A stretch of 8,509 nucleotides of DNA, from positions 1 through 8,509 of the forward strand of contig JBEVCD010000021.1 of NCBI GenBank assembly GCA_040514265.1, written 5' to 3'. Position 1 is the stretch's first letter. Each line of letters begins with the position of its first letter. The position numbers and the translations under genes were made by a program. The stretch is from WYZ-LMO2 sp040514265. GTDB lineage: Archaea > Halobacteriota > Archaeoglobi > Archaeoglobales > Archaeoglobaceae. This document shows positions 1 through 6,930 of the stretch, one piece after another. The notes under the pieces are model-generated. The model was not told where the DNA came from. It did no database searches and saw only the letters and a list, made by a program, of their open reading frames with translations.

Positions 1-24
1 TATGTGGACAAATTCGGTTTCTGA
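1..24 (+). CDS. Possible C-terminal tail of an upstream gene (partial)
   Basis: Frame 1 reads YVDKFGF and then a TGA stop at 22-24. The residues look protein-like and the stop leaves a short gap before the next plus-strand start, as expected in this tightly packed DNA. Only seven codons are visible, so it cannot be identified and may be chance. Confidence 0.3.
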   Translation, partial: YVDKFGF

Positions 25-58
25 ACAGCAAAATTAATCTCCGGCACAACTCCCTCAG

Positions 59-1117
59 ATGTTCATCAGGCTGAGAGAGAAGATAGCGAGGAAGTTCGGA
101 AGGAGGGTTGCGAGTCCCTTCAGAGTCCCGCTCGGTTGGGTGGACATCTACGCGGACAGGGTCGGAGTGGACATAGATATCGGCTGCACGGAGTCGTGCT
201 TCGAGAGGCTGAGCTCCTACCCCTTCAAGGACGTGAAGGTTCTGAGCGTTGAGGAAGCTAAGAAGTTAGCCGGAAACCTCGAAGATAGGGTTTTCGACGA
301 CGTTAGCATGGATGCCAAAAAGATAGCCGACGCTCTGGCGTTTCTTTACATTGTAGGGGAAATTAAGGAGAGTGAGGTCAGCTACGAGCCACTCCGGCAG
401 CTGCTGCCCGAGCTCAAAATGTACGGGCTCGCAACTTCTTACTCCCTGGACAAGCTCAGACCCGTATTCTTCGCGAGCCTCAGCAGCGAAGGTTACAGAG
501 TGGCGAAGAGGGTGGTTGCGGAGAGGTTGGAAACGTTCGAAGACAGGTTGTGGAAGCTCAGCTCTCCGCTCTCGTCCTTGATAGCTCTCGGAATGACGAA
601 GCAGAGGTTCGCGGAAACGAACTTCAGCGGCGGCGATTTGCAAGGACTCCTGATGGGTATGAAGAAAACTAGCGTTCCCCGCTTGGAGCTGGCGCACCCC
701 AAGGCTATGTTAGCCGAGTTTCTGGTCGCGACAGCCCTTAACGGTGAGGCTTCAAGGCTCGCCAGGAAGCTCGAAAGAATGGGGTTGGCTTTCAAGGTCA
801 AGACGCACTCCCCGAGCGGCTACGAGATCGGCGAGGAGTACAGAATCGCAAGGGAAGCTATCGAATTCTTGCTGAAAGCCAGTTACGCCGACGTAGGAAG
901 GGATCTGTTGGCGGAGTTCCTTGCAGCGTATGTCCCCCTCTTTTACTCCGATGTCTATCCTGTGCTGCGCTACTGCGGGGATAAGCTGAAGGAGTGCGAG
1001 AGAAAGGGTCTCTGCGAGCTGAGGGGCAGTAGAGTCATACTTAAGGAAAACTTCGAGGAATACGCACGTGTAAGACTCGCGATGGTCGCGGACGCTATAA
1101 TCCGAAGTCTCTCTTGA
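59..1117 (+). CDS. Unrecognised 352-residue protein, possibly with a winged-helix segment
   Basis: I do not recognise this family. The protein is soluble, with no signal peptide or membrane helix, and begins with a very basic stretch (REKIARKFGRR, residues 6-16). Residues about 87-155 look like a winged-helix fold: a helical run, a predicted recognition helix near PLRQLLPELKMYGL, then a strand and the segment SSEGYRVAKRVVAE, which resembles the last helix of archaeal wHTH proteins; this is inference. Five cysteines (C43, C47, C306, C313, C319) form an N-terminal CxxxC pair and a C-terminal group that could bind metal. The ATG at 59 is the only reasonable start, since an in-frame TAA lies at 35-37. 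No Shine-Dalgarno is seen, and a weak AT-rich patch at 31-38 is about 25 bases upstream, so the transcript may be leaderless. Its last 23 bases overlap the end of the opposite-strand flavoprotein gene. The ORF is open and protein-like throughout, so the gene is probably real. Confidence 0.8.
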   Translation: MFIRLREKIARKFGRRVASPFRVPLGWVDIYADRVGVDIDIGCTESCFERLSSYPFKDVKVLSVEEAKKLAGNLEDRVFDDVSMDAKKIADALAFLYIVGEIKESEVSYEPLRQLLPELKMYGLATSYSLDKLRPVFFASLSSEGYRVAKRVVAERLETFEDRLWKLSSPLSSLIALGMTKQRFAETNFSGGDLQGLLMGMKKTSVPRLELAHPKAMLAEFLVATALNGEASRLARKLERMGLAFKVKTHSPSGYEIGEEYRIAREAIEFLLKASYADVGRDLLAEFLAAYVPLFYSDVYPVLRYCGDKLKECERKGLCELRGSRVILKENFEEYARVRLAMVADAIIRSLS

Positions 1118-2276
1118 CGACCTCCGCTACCTCTCTCCCCGCTCTCACGCTGCCGTTCATACTCCTCTCCGGATAGTTCGGCTTTGAGAACATCCCGGCG
1201 ACGTAGAGACCTTCCGCAACCCTGTACGGGAGGATCTTTCTCCTATATCCTCTCTCATATATGGGACCGCTGTGTCTGGCTTTAAATACCCTGAACCACC
1301 TGATGCTCTTTTCTTCGACTCCGTACCTTCTTAGAGCTCCCAGAAAGCTCCTCGCGACCTCTTCGTCGCTCGGTAGCTTATCCGGCGTCGTGTAGGATGC
1401 GAGATAAGCGATGTGTTCTCCATAGTCCTCCGGCGGCGCGAGGTTCGTGTGCTCTATTATCGCCCCGAAAGGCGTGCCGATCGAGTTTATCCAGTAGACG
1501 TTACTGATCGGCTCTTCGAGTCCTACGAGCACACAAACCGAGCTCTGGTAGCGGATGTCGACGTTCAGGAAGTTCGGCGGACCCGTGTATATCACAGCGT
1601 CGAACTCCTCGCCGCCAACCTGCCACTTCCCATACTTCTTAATATCCACAGCTCTGAATTCGATATCCAGACCCTCTGCCAGCCTTTCGACGAGCTGCTT
1701 GAAGCCTCCCCTCAGATAGCCTATCTCCTCGCCGCCGAGCTTTCTGTTGCTGCGGATCGCGACCCTCGCAAGCAGCCAGGCGTAGCTTACTTCGTTGGCG
1801 TTTTCTCCGAACTTTGCTTCGAGGAGAGGCATGAAGAACTTTCGAAGCAAACCCTCTCCGAGCTCCCGCCTTATTCCGTCTACAGCAGAGACGTCGTCGA
1901 AATCCTCGAAGTTCAGCCTCCTGCTCCTGAGCGTGAAAAGAGCCAGTCTGAGCTTCTCGCCGAGGCTGAGGTACGGGTAGCGGAGAATCTCCATCGGTGT
2001 ACCCAAGGGGTAAACTCTACCATCAATTCCGAATCCGACCTTTACGGTTTTCCAGAAGAGTTTCGAGCTCAAGCCGAGCTCCGAAATGAGGTCTAAAAGC
2101 TCCCTGTCCCCTCTGAAGCAGTGGTGGTAGAACTTCTCGACGCAGTAAGAGGGGCAGAAAGATGCAAGCAAACCTCCGAGTTCATTCGCCTCGAAAACCT
2201 TCACGCTCGCGTACTCGCTCAGCTCCTTCGCAGCCGTCAGACCGGTAAGTCCGGCTCCGACGACGGCGACCCTCAT
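1095..2276 (-). CDS. FAD-dependent amine-oxidase / protoporphyrinogen-oxidase-like oxidoreductase
   Basis: This 393-residue flavoprotein belongs to the broad amine-oxidase superfamily (HemY/phytoene desaturase-like). The N-terminus is a Rossmann FAD site: VVGAGLTGL (residues 5-13), with acidic E29 ending the second strand to bind the FAD ribose. KFYHHCFRGDREL (48-60) followed by SELGL is typical of the NAD(P)/FAD-dependent oxidoreductase subgroup often found in glycan or lipid gene clusters. YLRGGFKQLVERL (187-199) is the middle FAD-contacting motif, and GLYVAGMFSKPNYPERSMNG (356-375) is the C-terminal FAD-binding signature. The substrate cannot be told from sequence. The ATG at 2276 begins right at the Rossmann strand, overlaps the upstream GNAT stop as ATGA, and has GGTGA seven bases before it. 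A longer reading to 2414 only adds low-complexity arginine-rich residues antisense to real coding. It is the last gene of a three-gene operon. Confidence 0.9.
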   Translation of the reverse strand: MRVAVVGAGLTGLTAAKELSEYASVKVFEANELGGLLASFCPSYCVEKFYHHCFRGDRELLDLISELGLSSKLFWKTVKVGFGIDGRVYPLGTPMEILRYPYLSLGEKLRLALFTLRSRRLNFEDFDDVSAVDGIRRELGEGLLRKFFMPLLEAKFGENANEVSYAWLLARVAIRSNRKLGGEEIGYLRGGFKQLVERLAEGLDIEFRAVDIKKYGKWQVGGEEFDAVIYTGPPNFLNVDIRYQSSVCVLVGLEEPISNVYWINSIGTPFGAIIEHTNLAPPEDYGEHIAYLASYTTPDKLPSDEEVARSFLGALRRYGVEEKSIRWFRVFKARHSGPIYERGYRRKILPYRVAEGLYVAGMFSKPNYPERSMNGSVRAGREVAEVVKRDFGL

Positions 2277-2821
2277 AACTCTCTCACCATCTCGAACCAC
2301 CTGCGCCTTCCGAAGTGTTTCTCGACCCTCCTGTCGTCGATCATCCTCCTGACCTCGAACCCGAACTTGGTGAGCAGACCTATCGCAGCGTCGTTGTCCA
2401 CGGCTACGACGCACCGAATCTTTCTGGCGTCGCAGTCGTCGATTATTCTTTTGAGCAGAGCGCTTCCGATCCCTTTTCCCCTTCTGAACGGAGAAACCGC
2501 TACGAAGTCAAGAATCGCTTCGTCTTTTTTAGCCCTCGGCCATATAAAGCTCAGAAGGAGCGACGCTTTCAGCCCCCTCACGAAGCCGAGTTCGTCGCGC
2601 AAAAACTTCCCGATCTCCCTTTCTCTGCTCACCTTTGCGAACCCCACAACCCTGTCGTCGATCGCGACGTATCCGGAGGTGTAGCGTTCGAAGTACTTGA
2701 ACATCAGCTCCCTAGCGAGCTCGATGTCTCCGAAAACTGCGTTGAACTCGTTGCTGTACGACAAAACGAGGATTCTGACAGCATCCCTGACATGCTCCTT
2801 CCTAAGCTCCTCTATCCTCAT
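2273..2821 (-). CDS. GNAT-family N-acetyltransferase
   Basis: A 182-residue single-domain GCN5-related acetyltransferase, which moves an acetyl group from acetyl-CoA to an amine on a small molecule or protein. Motif A is clear: strand LDFVAVSP (104-111), then the pyrophosphate-binding loop RRGKGIG (113-119) and helix SALLKRI. Motif B follows, with NDAAIGLLTKFGFEV (143-157), the usual asparagine and the GF turn. The N-terminal MRIEELRKEHVRDAV is a typical GNAT first strand and helix, which supports the ATG at 2821. The C-terminus (RRRWFEMVREL) closes the fold. The gene starts 20 bases inside the end of the aminotransferase gene and ends by a 4-base ATGA overlap with the flavoprotein, so all three are probably co-transcribed and translationally coupled. 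No clear Shine-Dalgarno is seen. The acceptor substrate is unknown. Confidence 0.9.
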   Translation of the reverse strand: MRIEELRKEHVRDAVRILVLSYSNEFNAVFGDIELARELMFKYFERYTSGYVAIDDRVVGFAKVSREREIGKFLRDELGFVRGLKASLLLSFIWPRAKKDEAILDFVAVSPFRRGKGIGSALLKRIIDDCDARKIRCVVAVDNDAAIGLLTKFGFEVRRMIDDRRVEKHFGRRRWFEMVREL

Positions 2822-3926
2822 GGTATCTTCTTATAGCCTCCATCGCGAAGCGCAGATCCTCCATGGATGCAGCGTAGCTTATCCTCACGTAGCTGTCGTT
2901 CCAGTCTCCGAACGGCTTCCCCGGCGTCACAGCGACCCCGTATTCGAGCAGCTTTTCCGCGTAGCCGAAGCAGTCCTCTCCTGCGTCGTAGAAAACGTAG
3001 AACGCACCCTCTGGTTTTACAACATCGCAGAACTTCTTTAGTTCCGAATAAACGAAGTCCCTCCTTTTTCTGAACTCCGAGACCATCGAAGATACGAGCT
3101 TATCGAACAGACCCTCTCTTATAACATCTGCGACGGCTTTCTGCGCGAAAGCCGGGGCACAGACGCCGTTGACCTGATGAACCTTCAGTATGGATTCGAG
3201 TAGCTCCGGAGGAGCTATCACGTAACCGATCCTCCAACCGGTCATAGCGAGGGATTTCGAAAAGCCGTTGACGACTACAACGTTCTCCCTTCCGGCGAGG
3301 GTTCCGGGTTTTTTGTCGTAGTGTATGTGCTCGTAGATCTCGTCGCTCACGATCAGGCAGCCGTAGTCCTCCGCAACTTCGGCGATCGCGTCCATCTGCC
3401 TCTGGTCGAGCACAGCTCCAGTGGGATTGTTCGGATAGTTGAGGAACAAAACGCTTACTTTTCTGCTCATCACCTCGTTCAGCTTCTCAGCGCTGAGCTC
3501 GAAGTCGCTGTTGTGTGTCATCACCTGCCTTACTCTGGCTCCGCACAGCTTCGCGTAGGTGAAGTAGCTGAGGAAGGACGGAGATGGTATCACGACCTCG
3601 CTGCCAGCTTCTACGAAAGCCAAGCTCGCGTTGAGTAACGCCTCGCTTGCGCCTGTCGTCACCATCACCCAGCTGCTTTCGACTCCGTGCATTTCGGCTA
3701 TCGCCTCTCTGAGCTCTTCTATGCCGAAGTTGGACGTGTAGTGAGTGTAACCCCGCCGCATGGCGTTACAAGCCCTCTCTACAACTTCCTCTGGCGTGTC
3801 GAAGTCGGGCTCACCTATTGTTAGGCTTACGATCCTCCTTCCCTCCCTCTTCGCCCTCTCGACGATCTCGAACATCTTCCTTACCGTCGACGCGCTCACA
3901 TCGCTGAGTCTGGAAGCTTCCCTCAT
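2802..3926 (-). CDS. Class I pyridoxal-phosphate aminotransferase (AspB/AspC-like)
   Basis: A complete 374-residue fold-type I aminotransferase of the aspartate aminotransferase family, which transfers an amino group between an amino acid and a 2-oxo acid. Landmarks in order are LTIGEPDFDTP (35-45, substrate loop), YTHYTSNFGIEELREAI (60-76), TTGASEALL (90-98, phosphate site), NYPNNPTG (163-170, with the cofactor-contacting asparagine), SDEIYEH (194-200, with D195 for the pyridine nitrogen and Y198), SKSLAMTGWRIGY (223-235, with K224 as the Schiff-base lysine) and the C-terminal YVRIS arginine R348 that grips the substrate carboxylate. Family members act on Asp, Ala, aromatic or branched-chain amino acids, and sequence alone does not say which. 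The gene diverges from ilvD, so a role in branched-chain or alanine metabolism is possible but is inference from position. The ATG at 3926 is about 25 bases from a TATA box, so the mRNA is likely leaderless. It heads the operon with the GNAT and flavoprotein genes. Confidence 0.95.
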   Translation of the reverse strand: MREASRLSDVSASTVRKMFEIVERAKREGRRIVSLTIGEPDFDTPEEVVERACNAMRRGYTHYTSNFGIEELREAIAEMHGVESSWVMVTTGASEALLNASLAFVEAGSEVVIPSPSFLSYFTYAKLCGARVRQVMTHNSDFELSAEKLNEVMSRKVSVLFLNYPNNPTGAVLDQRQMDAIAEVAEDYGCLIVSDEIYEHIHYDKKPGTLAGRENVVVVNGFSKSLAMTGWRIGYVIAPPELLESILKVHQVNGVCAPAFAQKAVADVIREGLFDKLVSSMVSEFRKRRDFVYSELKKFCDVVKPEGAFYVFYDAGEDCFGYAEKLLEYGVAVTPGKPFGDWNDSYVRISYAASMEDLRFAMEAIRRYHEDRGA

Positions 3927-3946
3927 CGCCCAAACTTCCGCAAACG

Positions 3947-3954
3947 GTATAAAT
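3947..3954. promoter_or_regulatory. Shared TATA box for the divergent aminotransferase operon and ilvD
   Basis: The octamer reads GTATAAAT on the plus strand and ATTTATAC on the minus strand, and it is the only A/T-rich spot in the 49-base gap. Its centre is about 25 bases from the ATG of ilvD (3976) and about 24 bases from the ATG of the aminotransferase (3926). In archaea transcription starts about 25 bases past the TATA centre, so both mRNAs would begin at or next to their start codons. A purine-rich BRE-like stretch (CAAACG) lies upstream for ilvD, and GAATTG for the other direction. Confidence 0.7.
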
Positions 3955-3975
3955 CAATTCTGTAACTAGCGCTCC

Positions 3976-5619
3976 ATGAGGAGCGACGAAGTAAAGAGGG
4001 GGATCGACAGAGTCGCACACCGGGCTCTTCTCAAAGCCGTAGGCGTAACTGACGAGGAGTTCGACAAACCGTTCATAGGTATTGCGAACGCGTTCAACGA
4101 TATAGTACCCGGACACATGACGCTGAACAGGATAACGCAGGCAGTAAAGGAGGGCGTTTACGCGGCAGGCGGCGTTCCGTTCGAGTTCGGAGTGATAGGT
4201 ATCTGCGACGGAATAGCGATGGGGCACGAGGGCATGTGCTACTCGCTGCCGTCGAGGGAGCTGATAGCTGACAGCATAGAGGCGATGGTCGAAGCTCACC
4301 GCTTCGACGGCTTGGTCGTCGTCGGCAGCTGCGACAAGATAGTCCCGGGAATGCTCATGGCTGTGATGCGGCTGAACATCCCCGCCATCGCCGTCACGGG
4401 CGGACCGATGCTCCCCGAAAAGGTCGGCGGGAAGAAGGTGTCGATAAAGGATGCGTTCGAAGCTGCAGGAATGTTCAAGGCCGGAAAGATAAGTGAAGCG
4501 GAGCTTAAGCTTTACGAGGACTTCTGCGCCCCCTACTGCGGCTCGTGTCAGGGTCTTTTCACGGCTAACACCATGCAAATAATTACTGAAACCCTTGGCT
4601 TGTCCCTCCCCTACTGTTCGACCTCGCCGTGCATGTCTTCGAGGAAGCTCAGGATCGCGAAGCTCAGCGGTATGCGAGTGGTGGAGCTTGTTAAGCAAGA
4701 CGTTAAGCCGCTCGACATAGTCACGGAGCGCTCGTTCGAAAACGCCATAACGATCGACATGCTAATAGGTGGATCGACAAACACCGTGCTGCACCTTCCG
4801 GCTATAGCGAGGGAAGCGGGAATAAAGCTTTCTATAGACCTCTTCGACGAGATCAGCCGCCGAACGCCCCATATCGTTGCCCTCGACCCGGCAAGCATGG
4901 ACATGGTCGTGGACCTCGACGAAAGTGGCGGGGTGCCGATGATAGTAAGGAAAGCCAAAGAGTACTTCCACAACGAGATGACCGTTAGCGGCAAGAGGCT
5001 ATACGAAATAGCCGAGATGGCTGTCGCGAGGGGCAGGGACATAATACGCGACCCCTCGAACCCTTACAGCAGACAGGGCGGGATAGCGATACTGAAGGGC
5101 AACATAGCAAAGAAGGGCGCGGTTATAAAGACGGCAGCCGTCAGCGAGGATATGATGAGGTTTGAAGGCGCAGCGAAGGTCTTCGACAGCGAAAAAGAGG
5201 CGCTCGACGCCATCTTGGGAGGGAAAGTGGAGGAGGGGGACGTTGTGGTTATAAGGTACATGGGTCCCAAGGGTGCTCCGGGAATGCCGGAGATGCTCCT
5301 CCCCACGGCAGCCATAGCCGGAATGGGGTTGCAGAGGGTAGCCTTGATTACCGACGGGCGCTTCAGCGGTGCTACACGCGGTCCCTGCATAGGACACGTC
5401 TCGCCGGAGGCGGCGGAGGGTGGAAACATAGCGCTCCTCGAAGACGGCGACATCGTGAGGATCGACATCCCGGCGCGCCGCGTTGAAGCGGAACTCAGCG
5501 AGGACGAATTCGCTGAGCGCAGGGAGAAGTGGAAGCCGAAGGAGAGGAAGCTGAAGGGCTACCTAGCGAAATACGCGAAGCTCGTGAGGGGTGCCGATGA
5601 GGGAGCCGTTCTCGGTTAG
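3976..5619 (+). CDS. ilvD: Dihydroxy-acid dehydratase
   Basis: A 547-residue IlvD/Edd-family Fe-S dehydratase. It converts 2,3-dihydroxyisovalerate to 2-oxoisovalerate, and 2,3-dihydroxy-3-methylvalerate to 2-oxo-3-methylvalerate, in valine, leucine and isoleucine synthesis. It acts in the cytosol and needs Mg. Signatures are GIANAFNDIVPGH (35-47), ICDGIAMGHEGMCYSLPSRE (76-95), GSCDKIVPGMLMA (117-129; C119 is a cluster ligand and K121 the likely carbamylated Mg-binding lysine), CAPYCGSCQGLFTANTM (184-200; C191 is a cluster ligand), GGSTNTVLHLPAIAREAG, and near residue 457 ITDGRFSGATRGPCIGHVSPEA with the serine that acts as the base. Gly46 occupies the position where plant and mycobacterial [2Fe-2S] enzymes have cysteine, as in E. 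coli and methanogen enzymes, suggesting the oxygen-sensitive type. Length is normal for the shorter archaeal form. The ATG at 3976 matches the family N-terminus (MRSDEVKRGI) and is probably leaderless. A sugar-acid dehydratase activity is a less likely alternative. Confidence 0.97.
   Translation: MRSDEVKRGIDRVAHRALLKAVGVTDEEFDKPFIGIANAFNDIVPGHMTLNRITQAVKEGVYAAGGVPFEFGVIGICDGIAMGHEGMCYSLPSRELIADSIEAMVEAHRFDGLVVVGSCDKIVPGMLMAVMRLNIPAIAVTGGPMLPEKVGGKKVSIKDAFEAAGMFKAGKISEAELKLYEDFCAPYCGSCQGLFTANTMQIITETLGLSLPYCSTSPCMSSRKLRIAKLSGMRVVELVKQDVKPLDIVTERSFENAITIDMLIGGSTNTVLHLPAIAREAGIKLSIDLFDEISRRTPHIVALDPASMDMVVDLDESGGVPMIVRKAKEYFHNEMTVSGKRLYEIAEMAVARGRDIIRDPSNPYSRQGGIAILKGNIAKKGAVIKTAAVSEDMMRFEGAAKVFDSEKEALDAILGGKVEEGDVVVIRYMGPKGAPGMPEMLLPTAAIAGMGLQRVALITDGRFSGATRGPCIGHVSPEAAEGGNIALLEDGDIVRIDIPARRVEAELSEDEFAERREKWKPKERKLKGYLAKYAKLVRGADEGAVLG
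5586..5591 (+). promoter_or_regulatory. Ribosome binding site for the small membrane protein
   Basis: GAGGGG lies five bases ahead of the ATG at 5597, inside the end of ilvD. It decides the start: a GTG at 5591 is in the same frame but lies against this G-rich run and has no site of its own. Confidence 0.5.
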
Positions 5620-5995
5620 CATCTTAGGGTTCGGCATCGCGTGGCTGATTTTCTTTCTTGTTTCCCTTGCAGCCCCAGGGTTCTTTATCTGGCTAGCTTT
5701 CAGACTGCTCGGGAGGGAGAGGAGTTTCCTGCGATGTATCTTTGCAAATTTCGCAAGCTTTGTAGCGGCTGGCTTGATTCTGACAATCCTGCACTTCACA
5801 CCGCTCTTCGCCATCTCGCTCCTCGCAGCCTTCTTCACGTACCTTTACGTGATGAAGGAGCTCCTCGACGTGAGCCTCACCGAAGCGTTTCTGGCTACGG
5901 TCGTAGCTGTAGCGATAGTGATCGTTGTTCTTTTCGTGCTGGCGCTGGTATTCGGCTTCTGGCTCGTATCTCCAATGCCGACGCCCAGGTTCTAG
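5597..5995 (+). CDS. Small multi-pass membrane protein of unknown function
   Basis: A 132-residue, very hydrophobic protein that I do not recognise. Four membrane segments can be seen: about residues 8-37 (long, with SLAAPG in the middle, perhaps a kinked or broken helix), 45-67, 68-88 and 96-124. Positive residues cluster in the loop after the first helix (FRLLGRERSFLR, 35-46), so this loop is predicted to face the cytoplasm. The C-terminus is short, ending SPMPTPRF. It has no catalytic motif. The start is the ATG at 5597, backed by GAGGGG just upstream; a GTG two codons earlier is possible. The gene overlaps the last 23 bases of ilvD and is probably made from the same transcript. That suggests coupling but does not prove a role in branched-chain amino acid synthesis. 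Its stop codon overlaps that of the convergent RaSEA gene. Confidence 0.8.
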   Translation: MREPFSVSILGFGIAWLIFFLVSLAAPGFFIWLAFRLLGRERSFLRCIFANFASFVAAGLILTILHFTPLFAISLLAAFFTYLYVMKELLDVSLTEAFLATVVAVAIVIVVLFVLALVFGFWLVSPMPTPRF

Positions 5996-6930
5996 AAGAG
6001 TGGGGTACGCGAGAACCTCTCAAGTTCTATGGCTTTTTCCCACTGCTCCAAACACTCGCAGCTCGTCTTAAAAACCGAGGCGTCCTGCGTCAACGAGAAC
6101 TCCCTGATTTCCCTCTCAACTTTTGCGTCGCACCTCCCGCAGTTGTGCGGACCCCTCGCCTTTCCCGCCGCCACGGGGTCGCATATGATCTCCAAATCAC
6201 TCCTCTTCAAAACCTCCACAGCGCTCCAGAGCCACGGGGGTCTGTAGAGCCTAGCCTGCCAGAGTCTCTCAACGAACGTCCCCTTCTGAACGTTCGTGAG
6301 GTTGAGCGAAACTACGTCTGCGAGTCCCCTAACTTTTTCTATCGATTCCAAGGCGTCCTCTACAGCCTCGCCCTCCGCCATGAACGGAGGTTTCAGAAGG
6401 AGGTAAGCCTTCACTCTAAATCCGAACTTTTTCAGCTTTTCTGCAGCCCTCGCAAAGTCGTTGAACGTGAAACCCTTGTTCACGAGTTTCTCCCTCACGA
6501 AGTCGTTAGCGGATTCTAGCCCTATCCCCACTTCGAGGTTGAAGCCCTCGAAAGTCCTCAGTTTCTCCTCATCTATAAATTCGGGTCTGCTCTCGACGAT
6601 CAGCTTTTTCACCTCCACCTCCTCGGCTTTCGCTCTTACGTAAGCTCTGACCCTCTCAGGCACTTCTCTGTCATCGAAGAAGCTTCCGGAGGTAAATATC
6701 TTCACGACCGGCGACGCTTTATCGAACACAGCATCTATCTGTGAGATCAGCTCGTCCTCACCAACTTCCCTACTGTCCCTCGCGTAGCCGCACATCAGGC
6801 AGCGGTTCCAGTAGCAACCCCTCGTGGTGATGATAGCTGTCGTGCAGTCCACTATTTCTCCGTCGAGTCTCTCCTTCTCCTTCCAGATCCTAATAAATCG
6901 GGATTCTCCTCTTTCTGAACTTCCTACCAT
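5992..6930 (-). CDS. raSEA: Archaeosine biosynthesis radical SAM protein RaSEA
   Basis: This 312-residue Elp3-related radical SAM enzyme acts with ArcS in Euryarchaeota: ArcS attaches lysine to preQ0 at position 15 of tRNA, and RaSEA cleaves the lysine adduct to leave archaeosine (G+). The [4Fe-4S] motif TTRGCYWNRCLMCGY has cysteines C39, C44 and C47 in CX4CX2C spacing, as in this family rather than the classic CX3CX2C. The radical SAM barrel continues through KIFTSGSFFD (about 78-87), VESRPEFID, GIGLESANDFVREKLVNKG and AYLLLKPPF. The C-terminal cysteine-rich end (GPHNCGRCDAKV, then SCECLEQW) is also typical. I chose the ATG at 6930 because it precedes the conserved IWKEKERLDGEI opening and has a G-rich GGTGGGG seven bases before it; a longer ORF to 6975 starts deep in the rhomboid gene. 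It overlaps the rhomboid gene by 41 bases. ArcS is not in the window. Confidence 0.9.
   Translation of the reverse strand: MVGSSERGESRFIRIWKEKERLDGEIVDCTTAIITTRGCYWNRCLMCGYARDSREVGEDELISQIDAVFDKASPVVKIFTSGSFFDDREVPERVRAYVRAKAEEVEVKKLIVESRPEFIDEEKLRTFEGFNLEVGIGLESANDFVREKLVNKGFTFNDFARAAEKLKKFGFRVKAYLLLKPPFMAEGEAVEDALESIEKVRGLADVVSLNLTNVQKGTFVERLWQARLYRPPWLWSAVEVLKRSDLEIICDPVAAGKARGPHNCGRCDAKVEREIREFSLTQDASVFKTSCECLEQWEKAIELERFSRTPLF

Noticed and set aside
1413..2096. A 227-codon open frame on the plus strand
   Set aside because: It is antisense to the flavoprotein gene, which has strong family motifs. The translation shows no motif.
2277..2414. A 46-codon N-terminal extension of the flavoprotein gene
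   Set aside because: The added residues are arginine-rich low complexity with no family match, lie antisense-free inside the GNAT gene in another frame, and would put the Rossmann GAGLTG motif unusually far from the N-terminus. The ATG at 2276 has a Shine-Dalgarno and a normal ATGA overlap.
3811..4698. A 295-codon open frame on the minus strand opposite ilvD
   Set aside because: It lies over the start of ilvD and of the aminotransferase and across their promoter. The protein is rich in His, Arg and Tyr with no recognisable motif, as expected for the complement of G/C-rich coding sequence.
3976..5619. IlvD as a gluconate or other sugar-acid dehydratase (Edd-type)
   Set aside because: The motifs and length agree better with archaeal IlvD, and no sugar-acid pathway genes are nearby. 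A side activity cannot be excluded.
5641..6519. A 292-codon open frame on the plus strand
   Set aside because: It crosses the membrane protein in another frame and runs antisense to RaSEA, both of which have clear protein character. Its own translation is Arg/Pro/Leu-rich with no domain.
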